Shown here: positions 53,656 through 61,144 of the stretch, one piece after another
Layout: every line of letters begins with the position of its first letter
How positions within the stretch are numbered: position 1 is the first letter of the stretch
Source of the DNA: Lachnospiraceae bacterium
Lineage (GTDB): Bacteria; Bacillota; Clostridia; Lachnospirales; Lachnospiraceae
Assembly: GCA_017517305.1 (NCBI GenBank)
Contig: JAFWZV010000016.1
Location: 18,200-82,199, forward strand
Reading direction: 5' to 3'
DNA length: 64,000 nucleotides
The notes under the pieces: model-generated
What the model was told of the DNA's origin: nothing
Databases searched by the model: none
Seen by the model: the letters and a program-made list of their open reading frames with translations, nothing else
Position numbers and translations under genes: made by a program

Positions 53656-54648
53656 TTGATTAATTTAGTACCATCTAAGCAAGTGAGCGAATATTTAGAT
53701 GATATAGGATATAAATTTACAGATTTCCAGAGAGCAACACTTATATGGAATGCAGCAGAATGTAGCCGTGCTGAGAAGCTAAGTGCTTTGGAAGATTTAT
53801 CTTTAACTACAGAGGATCCTTTGTTGAAGCAACAGATAAAAGAGCGTTTGAGATATGAGCTTATGATGTTGGCTGATTTTAAGGAGAATGCGAATGGAGA
53901 GTTTGTATATGTTGTTGAAGATAAAGATGGTATTCATATAGGATATTTTGAGAAAGCTAGTATGGCTATGAGCTTTGCTTCAGATAGAAAGGAAAATTGT
54001 AGTATACTTAAGTATCTGCTGGTTAAAGATAATAAGCTTCCTCCTTTATCTGAATATAAGGATTTGTATCATAAGTTTATTAATAGCGAGACTGAGGAAC
54101 AGGATGTTGGAAAGTATCTAGATCTAGCTGTGGCTGGTGTAGAAATTGATGAAAAGGGAAACGTGGAAAGTCTATGGTGTGATAATAAGATGGATTATGC
54201 CATACCTGAATTATCAACAGAGCGTTTTGAGAATCAATTTATTAATATTCCCTTTCCAGAAACCTTTACGCGAGGAATTCCTGTAAAGCTTGTAACAACT
54301 GGAGAGTATGGAATAATAGCACAGGGCAGTGAAATGTGGGATAAGTTTATAGAAAAGTTTGGAGATGGCAAGGAGCTTGATTACATTGACATGTCACTTA
54401 CTGTAGTATTCATAACAGAGGATGGTATGTGGAGTCATGAGCACATTAATCCAATCTATCTAGAAGTGGAAATGCCTAAAACTAAGGATAACCCTGAGCT
54501 AGCTTACGCTTTGGAAGCATTAAGCGACTACTGGAGTGGTTCGGGCAGTGAGGAGATTGTACTTAAGTATTCTCGTCAGTATGCTGATTCTAAGAAGAAA
54601 CCAAGAAAAGTTGACTTAGCTACTACAGTGCAGGATATTATTATTTAA
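53656..54648 (+). CDS. Unknown protein, TTG start
   Basis: 330 residues from TTG 53656 with GGAGAG 7 nt upstream, 12 bp after the phosphoesterase stop. It starts NLVPSKQVSEYLDDIGYKFTDFQRATLIWNA; the middle is beta-rich (FVYVVEDKDGIHIGYF), and residues about 190-235 hold FINIPFPETFTRGIPVKLVTTG. The N-terminal 60 residues occur, to my recollection, in other uncharacterised Firmicutes proteins, but no function is known. Last gene of the cluster. Confidence 0.65.
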   Translation: MINLVPSKQVSEYLDDIGYKFTDFQRATLIWNAAECSRAEKLSALEDLSLTTEDPLLKQQIKERLRYELMMLADFKENANGEFVYVVEDKDGIHIGYFEKASMAMSFASDRKENCSILKYLLVKDNKLPPLSEYKDLYHKFINSETEEQDVGKYLDLAVAGVEIDEKGNVESLWCDNKMDYAIPELSTERFENQFINIPFPETFTRGIPVKLVTTGEYGIIAQGSEMWDKFIEKFGDGKELDYIDMSLTVVFITEDGMWSHEHINPIYLEVEMPKTKDNPELAYALEALSDYWSGSGSEEIVLKYSRQYADSKKKPRKVDLATTVQDIII

Positions 54649-54654
54649 CTAAAT

Positions 54655-54780
54655 GGGGATGTGCGCCAATAAATTACATTCCGGCCGCGCCAGGGATGGG
54701 GTCTTAGCAGACCGTTTTAAGGTCTGCGGGTGCCCCTCCCTAGGCAGGCCGGCCAGTACAGTACGCTTGCGCACATCCCC
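54655..54780. ncRNA. GC-rich, highly structured 126-nt element of unknown class
   Basis: Outer arms GGGGATGTGCGC (54655-54666) and GCGCACATCCCC (54769-54780) pair perfectly. Inside, TTCCGGCC pairs with GGCCGG(CC), and AGGGATGGGG...GCAGACC pairs with GGTCTGC...CCCCTCCCT around a GTTTTAA loop, leaving an asymmetric internal loop. The element is far richer in G+C than everything around it and has no ORF. It could be a non-coding RNA on either strand or a non-autonomous repeat with 12-bp terminal inverted repeats. It does not fit SRP, 6S, tmRNA or RNase P RNA. Confidence 0.6.
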
Positions 54781-54792
54781 TTCTTAAACACA

Positions 54793-54830
54793 ACAGGCTG
54801 GATGCTTTAGCATCCAGCCTGTATCATTTT
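54793..54830. terminator. Terminator of carB
   Basis: ACAGGCTGGATGC pairs perfectly with GCATCCAGCCTGT around TTTA. The tails are only moderately T-rich in both directions. Confidence 0.75.
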
Positions 54831-54844
54831 ATATCTAAAAAATT

Positions 54845-57800
54845 CTACTTATCAGTAATCTCCGCATGAAGCTCCTGAAGACTCTTAACCTCTCCAGCCT
54901 CATGTGTCTTAACATACTTGATACCCTCAGCAGTTGCCTTAGCAGCAGCGATAGTAGTCATATAAGGAACCTTAGCCTTAATAGCTGCCTTTCTTAAATA
55001 ACTATCATCACTTACACTGTCCTTACCAACTGGGGAGTTGATAATAAGATCAATCTTACCGTTGGTGATAACATCAAGTGTATTTGGACGACCCTCTGAA
55101 AGCTTCTTAATCTTCTCTGCTGGAATACCAGCTCCACTAATTAACTCATAAGTGTTGCCTGTTGCAATAATCTTGAATCCAATCTCATGGAACATAGCAG
55201 CAACATCTACAATTTCTTCCTTATCCTTACGGTTAACTGAGATAAGAACTGTTCCATCAAGAGGAAGCTTAGAACCGATACCTTCCTGAGCCTTGAAGAA
55301 CGCCTCACCATATGATGATGAAAGTCCTAATACCTCACCTGTTGAACGCATCTCAGGTCCAAGTACAGGGTCAACCTCCTGGAACATATTGAATGGGAAT
55401 GCAGCCTCCTTAACACCATAGTTAGGAATGTTCTGCTCCTTAAGTGCAGGAACTGGTGAAGGCTTACCAGTAAGCTCTGAAGTAATAATCTCAGTAGCAA
55501 GTGGTACCATTCTAATGTTACATACCTTAGATACAAGAGGTACTGTACGTGATGCTCTTGGGTTAGCCTCAAGCACGTATACCTTACCATTTTCGATTGC
55601 GTACTGCATATTCATAAGACCCTTAACATGCATCTCCTCAGCAATCTTTCTAGTGTATTCTTTTATAGTCTTAACATTCTCCTCAGTAATGTGTACTGAA
55701 GGGATGATACAAGCTGAGTCACCTGAGTGAACACCTGCAAGCTCGATGTGCTCCATAACAGCAGGAACAAATGCATGTGTACCATCGCTGATTGCATCAG
55801 CCTCACACTCTAAAGCGTGGTTAAGGAATCTGTCTATAAGGATAGGTCTGTCTGGTGTAACACCAACTGCAGCTGCCATATATCCCTTAAGAGCTTCCTC
55901 ATCATACACAACCTCCATACCACGTCCGCCGAGAACGTATGAAGGACGAACCATAACAGGATAACCAATGCTATTTGCAATATCTCTAGCTTCCTCGAAG
56001 TTAACTGCCATACCTGACTCAGGCATAGGAATCTCAAGCTTCTCCATCATCTCACGGAATAAGTCTCTATCCTCTGCAAGGTCGATAACAGAAGGTGAAG
56101 TTCCAAGAATCTTAACACCATTTTTCTCAAGGTCTGCTGCAAGATTAAGTGGAGTCTGACCACCAAACTGTGCGATAACACCAAGTGGCTTCTCCTTATT
56201 GTAAATACTAAGAACATCCTCAAGTGTAAGAGGCTCAAAGTATAACTTGTCTGAAGTATCATAGTCAGTTGAAACTGTCTCTGGGTTACAGTTTACAATG
56301 ATTGTCTCGAAGCCAAGCTTCTTTAAAGCAAGTGCTGCATGTACACAGCAGTAATCGAACTCGATACCCTGACCGATACGGTTTGGACCACCACCAAGAA
56401 TCATAATCTTCTTATTCTCTGATACTGGGTTCTTATCCTCTCCGTTGTAAGTAGAGTAGTAGTAAGCACTGTTCTCAGTACCACTTACATGAACACCCTC
56501 CCAGGTCTCTTCAACACCAAGAGCAAGACGCTTATTTCTAATGTCATCCTCTGAAATCTCAAGAATCTGGCTTAAATACTTATCTGAGAAACCATCCTTC
56601 TTAGCCTGAATGAGAAGCTCATCTGCTGGTAAGCTACCCTTAGACTTAAGGATTTCCTCCTCTAACATAACAAGCTCTCTCATCTGGTCGATAAAGTAAT
56701 TCTTAACCTTAGTGAGCTCGTGAATCTCCTCGTTAGTTGCACCCTTTCTAAGAGCCTCGTACATTACGAAATGTCTCTCGCTAGAAGGAGTGATAAGAAG
56801 CTTTAATAACTCATCCTTTGAAAGTGAATCGAAGTTCTTAGCATGACCAAGACCATAACGACCAATCTCAAGACTTCTGATAGCCTTCTGGAAAGCTTCC
56901 TTATAGTTCTTACCGATACTCATAACCTCACCAACGGCACGCATCTGAGTACCAAGCTTATCCTGAACGCCCTTGAACTTCTCGAATGCCCAACGAGCGA
57001 ACTTAATTACTACATAATCTCCATCTGGAACATACTTATCAAGAGTACCGTACTTACCACAAGGAATATCCTTAAGTGTAAGTCCAGCTGCAAGCATAGC
57101 TGATACTAAAGCGATAGGGAAACCAGTTGCCTTAGATGCAAGTGCAGAGGAACGTGAAGTACGAGGGTTAATCTCGATAACAATTATTCTGTCTGATACT
57201 GGGTCATGAGCGAACTGTACGTTAGTACCACCAATAACCTCTACAGACTCTACTATCTTATATGCCTGCTCCTGAAGTCTCTTCTGACAATCCTCAGAAA
57301 TAGTAAGCATAGGAGCTGAACAGAATGAATCTCCTGTATGAACGCCAAGTGGGTCAATGTTCTCGATAAAGCAAACAGTAATCATATTACCCTCTGCATC
57401 ACGAACAATCTCAAGCTCAAGCTCTTCCCAACCAAGGATAGACTCCTCAACGAGAACCTGTCCAACAAGTGAAGCCTGAAGACCTCTAGCACATACAGTC
57501 TTTAACTCTTCCTTATTATATACCAGACCACCGCCGGCACCACCCATAGTGTATGCTGGACGAAGAACTACAGGGTAGTTAAGTCTGTCTGCAATAGCAA
57601 GTGCCTCTTCAACAGTGTAGGCAACTTCACTTCTAGCCATCTCAATTCCAAGAGCATCCATAGCCTTCTTAAACTCGACTCTGTCCTCTCCACGCTCGAT
57701 GGCGTCAACCTGTACACCGATAACCTGTACATTGTATTTATCTAAAATTCCTGCCTTGTTTAACTCTTCACAAAGATTTAAACCTGACTGTCCTCCTAAG

Positions 57801-58066
57801 TTAGGAAGAAGTGCATCTGGGCGCTCCTTCGCGATAATCTGCTCAAGTCTATCTACATTAAGTGGCTCAATGTAAGTAACATCAGCAGTTTCTGGATCAG
57901 TCATAATAGTTGCAGGATTTGAATTAACTAAAACAATTTCGTAACCAAGCTTACGAAGTGCCTTACAAGCCTGAGTACCTGAATAGTCAAATTCACATGC
58001 CTGTCCAATTATGATAGGACCGGAACCAATAATGAGTATCTTATTAATATCTGTTCTTTTTGGCAT
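54845..58066 (-). CDS. carB: Carbamoyl-phosphate synthase large subunit
   Basis: 1073 residues, the normal length. Two homologous ATP-grasp halves: KILIIGSGPIIIGQACEFDYSGTQ at the N-terminus and KIMILGGGPNRIGQGIEFDYCCVH at about 557, each with VRPAYTMGGAGGG or VRPSYVLGGRGM. The C-terminal MGS-like allosteric domain holds IATGNTYELISGAGIPAEKI. It makes carbamoyl phosphate for pyrimidines and arginine with CarA, which is not in this window. AAGGAGGAC precedes its ATG. The small ORFs on the other strand here are shadows. Confidence 0.97.
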   Translation of the reverse strand: MPKRTDINKILIIGSGPIIIGQACEFDYSGTQACKALRKLGYEIVLVNSNPATIMTDPETADVTYIEPLNVDRLEQIIAKERPDALLPNLGGQSGLNLCEELNKAGILDKYNVQVIGVQVDAIERGEDRVEFKKAMDALGIEMARSEVAYTVEEALAIADRLNYPVVLRPAYTMGGAGGGLVYNKEELKTVCARGLQASLVGQVLVEESILGWEELELEIVRDAEGNMITVCFIENIDPLGVHTGDSFCSAPMLTISEDCQKRLQEQAYKIVESVEVIGGTNVQFAHDPVSDRIIVIEINPRTSRSSALASKATGFPIALVSAMLAAGLTLKDIPCGKYGTLDKYVPDGDYVVIKFARWAFEKFKGVQDKLGTQMRAVGEVMSIGKNYKEAFQKAIRSLEIGRYGLGHAKNFDSLSKDELLKLLITPSSERHFVMYEALRKGATNEEIHELTKVKNYFIDQMRELVMLEEEILKSKGSLPADELLIQAKKDGFSDKYLSQILEISEDDIRNKRLALGVEETWEGVHVSGTENSAYYYSTYNGEDKNPVSENKKIMILGGGPNRIGQGIEFDYCCVHAALALKKLGFETIIVNCNPETVSTDYDTSDKLYFEPLTLEDVLSIYNKEKPLGVIAQFGGQTPLNLAADLEKNGVKILGTSPSVIDLAEDRDLFREMMEKLEIPMPESGMAVNFEEARDIANSIGYPVMVRPSYVLGGRGMEVVYDEEALKGYMAAAVGVTPDRPILIDRFLNHALECEADAISDGTHAFVPAVMEHIELAGVHSGDSACIIPSVHITEENVKTIKEYTRKIAEEMHVKGLMNMQYAIENGKVYVLEANPRASRTVPLVSKVCNIRMVPLATEIITSELTGKPSPVPALKEQNIPNYGVKEAAFPFNMFQEVDPVLGPEMRSTGEVLGLSSSYGEAFFKAQEGIGSKLPLDGTVLISVNRKDKEEIVDVAAMFHEIGFKIIATGNTYELISGAGIPAEKIKKLSEGRPNTLDVITNGKIDLIINSPVGKDSVSDDSYLRKAAIKAKVPYMTTIAAAKATAEGIKYVKTHEAGEVKSLQELHAEITDK

Positions 58067-58457
58067 AGTAATGTCCTCCTTATATTCTCATAATATTATA
58101 TAGAAAATGAGGAAAATAACAAGAGATTTTTTAAGGTTTTTTGCAAAAAATATAACCAAAAAGAAAGAAGTTTTTTCTATATTAATGTAGCAATTTGTAG
58201 GTAAGAGTGGAAAAATGTAGAAAAATAGTATATAATTCAAGCTGCATAGCAGGGTGCATATGATAAAATTTCTCAAATTATGTATAAACTGATATAGTAA
58301 TTCAAAAGTACAAAGAAAATAACGTGTAATATTTGAACTAAAATGTATCGTATAATTATTTAATGTGGAATTTTTAAAATATCAAAATTCAATCAGCTAT
58401 GTTAATATCATTTTAAATTGAGGATTGCATATTTTTGCTTTTATCCGGGGAGGTTCT

Positions 58458-58754
58458 ATGATTAAACATATTATTTTGTGGCAGTTAAAGGATGAGTTAT
58501 CAGAGGAAGAAAAAACTCAGATTAGACAGGGAATTAAGGAAGGACTAGAAGGTCTTCAGGGCAAAATTCCAGGACTTACAGAGATTCATGTACAGACAGA
58601 TTTTCTTCCATCTTCAAATGCAGATGTAATGCTTGATTCTACATTTGAAAGTGTAGAAGCCCTTAAAGCTTATGCAGTTCATCCAGAACACGTAAAGGTG
58701 GCAGATGAGAAGGTAAGACCATATACTAAGAACAGAGTATGTATGGACTTTTAA
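58458..58754 (+). CDS. Dabb (stress-responsive A/B barrel) protein
   Basis: 98 residues from ATG 58458 (GGGGAGG upstream). MIKHIILWQLKDELSEEEKTQI, VQTDFLPSSNADVMLDSTFESVEALKAYAVHPEHVKVADEKVRPYT is the complete Dabb dimeric alpha/beta barrel, including the conserved HP-H (HPEHV) near the C-terminus. Usually of unknown function or oligomeric. The 390 bp between it and carB are very AT-rich and hold the divergent promoters; nothing else is recognised there. Confidence 0.88.
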   Translation: MIKHIILWQLKDELSEEEKTQIRQGIKEGLEGLQGKIPGLTEIHVQTDFLPSSNADVMLDSTFESVEALKAYAVHPEHVKVADEKVRPYTKNRVCMDF

Positions 58755-58769
58755 TAGGGGGAGAGTACA

Positions 58770-59822
58770 ATGAATACACTTGATGTAATGAGGGACTTGG
58801 AACGGCGAAGGAAAAGTATACAGATAAAATCTATTCTACCAATGGTAGTATTCTTCGTACTTTTTTTCGGAATGCAAACTTTTATGATGAACGCAACCAT
58901 GGTTACCCTTTTTCCGTTGCTTATGTTTGGCTCCATGGGTCTTATAGTATTCTTTTCATTTCAAACAGCAAAGGAGAGAAAGGAATTCAAGCAAATTTAC
59001 AAGGATACCTTTGTAGTTGGTGCCATAAGAGAAATATTGGGCAATGTAACATATAACCCAATGTTTGGATTCTCTGAATATGATGTTGCCAAAACTGGTA
59101 TAGTCCAGATGGGTAATAGATTTTCATCAGAGGATTACATAGAAGGCTACTGGGATGGAGTACATTTTAGGCAGTCAGATGTAGTGGTTAAAAGAGTAAC
59201 TGGAAGTGGAAAAAACAAGCATACATATGTACATTTTAGTGGCAGATTATTCGAATTCGATTGCCCACTAGATGAAAATGTATCTACCCTTTTATTCTCT
59301 AAGAATTATCAATATCCGGGGCATGGTTTAGGTCTTAGATATGAGAAGATAAAGATGGAGAATGAAGCCTTTAACAAAAGGTTTAAGATTAAGGCGGCTA
59401 GAGACATAGATGCTTTCTATGTATTGACACCACAGATGATGGAGTGTATAGATAATATACTTATGAAAGCAAAAAGCGTGGGACTTCATTTTGCTAATAA
59501 CAAGCTTTATCTGGGAATTAATTCCGGTGGTAAGGGAGCCTTTGATGCAAGAATGAATAGACCACTTGTGTATGCTGATGAGATTGCAAAAATCAAGGCA
59601 GATACTCAGGTTATTATTGATATAGTAAGAACCTTAAAGCTTGATCAGAATGCTAGACAAGAGCAGATTCGAAACTTTGGAGGAGTTATGGATCCTATAG
59701 CACAGCTTAACCAGAGAACCAATCAGCAGACTGGGCAGATAAATGGTGAAGCACAAGAGGAGAATACATATTTTAATCAACAGCCAATAGAAAGTAATTT
59801 TGGCTTTACCTTAAAGCAATAA
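58770..59822 (+). CDS. DUF3137-family membrane protein
   Basis: 350 residues. Two adjacent hydrophobic segments at about 24-42 and 44-62, then a long cytoplasmic domain with FNKRFKIKAARDIDAFYVLTPQMMECIDNI and LYLGINSGGKGAFDARM, typical of DUF3137, and a Gln/Asn-rich tail (about 310-350). It precedes lemA, a pairing seen in many Firmicutes. Its role is unknown. AGGGGGAGAG precedes the ATG. Confidence 0.82.
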   Translation: MNTLDVMRDLERRRKSIQIKSILPMVVFFVLFFGMQTFMMNATMVTLFPLLMFGSMGLIVFFSFQTAKERKEFKQIYKDTFVVGAIREILGNVTYNPMFGFSEYDVAKTGIVQMGNRFSSEDYIEGYWDGVHFRQSDVVVKRVTGSGKNKHTYVHFSGRLFEFDCPLDENVSTLLFSKNYQYPGHGLGLRYEKIKMENEAFNKRFKIKAARDIDAFYVLTPQMMECIDNILMKAKSVGLHFANNKLYLGINSGGKGAFDARMNRPLVYADEIAKIKADTQVIIDIVRTLKLDQNARQEQIRNFGGVMDPIAQLNQRTNQQTGQINGEAQEENTYFNQQPIESNFGFTLKQ

Positions 59823-59876
59823 GAGTCTTACAAGACATTTATATATGATTAAACAGATAAAAAGGAGGAATTTAAA

Positions 59877-60416
59877 ATGACAGGTGTATATGTAATTATA
59901 GGAATTGTGGTGGTATTATTTTTGTGGTACGTGGGAACCAGTAACAGCATTAAGAGAGCAGAGCTTAAAGTTCAGGAGGGTAACTCAAGTATAGAGGTTG
60001 CTCTTGAGAAGAGATATGATGTTCTCACAAAGATGCTTGATGTAGTTAAGGGCTATCAGAAGCATGAGAGAGAGGTTCTCTCTGAGGTAATCGCTCTTCG
60101 TAGAGGAATGTCTATGAATGAGATGAATCAGGCAAATAGAACAATGGACGCAGCATTCGGTAAGATTAGTCTTCTTGCAGAGAGCTATCCTGAGCTTAAG
60201 TCAAGCAACAATTTCTTACAGCTTCAGGCTACTATTACAGATGTTGAGGAGCATCTTCAGGCAGCAAGACGTCTTTACAATGCAAACGTCAATGCATACA
60301 ATGCTAAGATAGTTGTATTCCCTAACAGCATCGTGGCAGGTGCAATGGGTGCAGTTCAGAAGCCATTCTTCGAGGCATCAGAGGGCAAGAGAGCAGACGT
60401 TAAGATGAACTTCTAA
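59877..60416 (+). CDS. lemA: LemA-family protein
   Basis: 179 residues. A single N-terminal membrane segment (about 3-20), then the helical LemA domain (NSIKRAELKVQEGNSSIEVALEKRYDVLTKMLDVVKGYQKHEREVL, NNFLQLQATITDVEEHLQAARRLYNANVNAYNAKIVVFPNSIVA). LemA proteins are membrane-anchored with the bulk of the protein in four long helices; exact function is not established. AAAGGAGG precedes the start. It is in an operon with DUF3137. Confidence 0.93.
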   Translation: MTGVYVIIGIVVVLFLWYVGTSNSIKRAELKVQEGNSSIEVALEKRYDVLTKMLDVVKGYQKHEREVLSEVIALRRGMSMNEMNQANRTMDAAFGKISLLAESYPELKSSNNFLQLQATITDVEEHLQAARRLYNANVNAYNAKIVVFPNSIVAGAMGAVQKPFFEASEGKRADVKMNF

Positions 60417-60453
60417 TTAAAGTGGGTAGTGATTTAATATTAACATACAAGAC

Positions 60454-60498
60454 AAAGCTTCAGAGGTTAGTGCCATACCTTTGGGGCTTTTCTTTTTT
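60454..60498 (+). terminator. Terminator after lemA
   Basis: AAAGC...GAGGT pairs with ACCT...GGCTTT with small mismatches and is followed by TCTTTTTT. Confidence 0.65.
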
Positions 60499-60591
60499 GT
60501 GTAAAAATGTACCCTAGGAGAATAGTGATTTTCTTGAAGAAGAAAGGCTTGTATGATAAAATATATAATAGTTTTTTGCTTGGAGGTAACT

Positions 60592-61134
60592 ATGAAATTA
60601 GTGTGTGGACGACCTTCTGATTTGGAGGGAAGGTTAGATAAGGAAATAAGAGTATACGATTTCTTAGATAAGCTAGGAATTGAATATATGAGGGTGGATC
60701 ATGAAGCAGCAGATAATATGGAGATATGTAAGGCTATAGACCAGGTTTTAGAGGCAACCATTTGCAAGAATTTGTTCCTGTGTAATAGACAGCAGACAGC
60801 TTTTTATCTACTGATGATGCCAGGTGATAAGCCCTTTAAAACTAAGGAGATATCAAGCCAGATAAATAGTGCAAGACTTTCTTTTGCAGGCCCTGAACAT
60901 ATGGAAGAATATCTGGACATTACCCCTGGGGCAGTAAGTGTTATGGGGCTTATGAATGATAAGAATAATGTGGTTAAGCTTCTTGTGGATGAGGATATAT
61001 TAAAGGGTGAATATGTAGGCTGTCACCCTTGTGTTAATACATCAAGTCTTAAGATAAAGACAGAGGATTTGTTTGGTAAGATACTTGAAGCGATGAAACA
61101 TGATATGACAGTAGTTCATCTCGTGGGAGAATAA
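60592..61134 (+). CDS. YbaK/ProX-type aminoacyl-tRNA deacylase
   Basis: 180 residues from ATG 60592 (TTGGAGG upstream). VYDFLDKLGIEYMRVDHEAADNMEICKAIDQVLEATICKNLFLCN matches the start of ProXp-ala (PrdX)-like deacylases, and GAVSVMGLMNDKNNVVKLLVDEDILKGEYVGCHPCVNTSSLKI holds the conserved GxxxxHP and NT-S motif. It should clear Ala mischarged on tRNA-Pro or related errors. Complementary in role to the AlaX protein at 20891. It stops just before the cellulase gene. Confidence 0.88.
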   Translation: MKLVCGRPSDLEGRLDKEIRVYDFLDKLGIEYMRVDHEAADNMEICKAIDQVLEATICKNLFLCNRQQTAFYLLMMPGDKPFKTKEISSQINSARLSFAGPEHMEEYLDITPGAVSVMGLMNDKNNVVKLLVDEDILKGEYVGCHPCVNTSSLKIKTEDLFGKILEAMKHDMTVVHLVGE

Positions 61135-61144
61135 GGAGGTAAAA

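Noticed and set aside
54655-54780. SRP RNA, 6S RNA or tmRNA
   Set aside because: It lacks the GGAA/GNRA-capped helix 8 of SRP RNA, the large central bubble of 6S and any tRNA-like end of tmRNA.
54845-58066. Several open frames of 60-100 codons on the plus strand and in other minus frames within carB
   Set aside because: They lie wholly inside a confident 1073-codon gene, lack ribosome sites and show no family features.
58088-58276. 62-codon minus-strand frame upstream of carB
   Set aside because: It is hydrophobic only because the DNA is AT-rich; it covers the carB promoter region and has no ribosome site.
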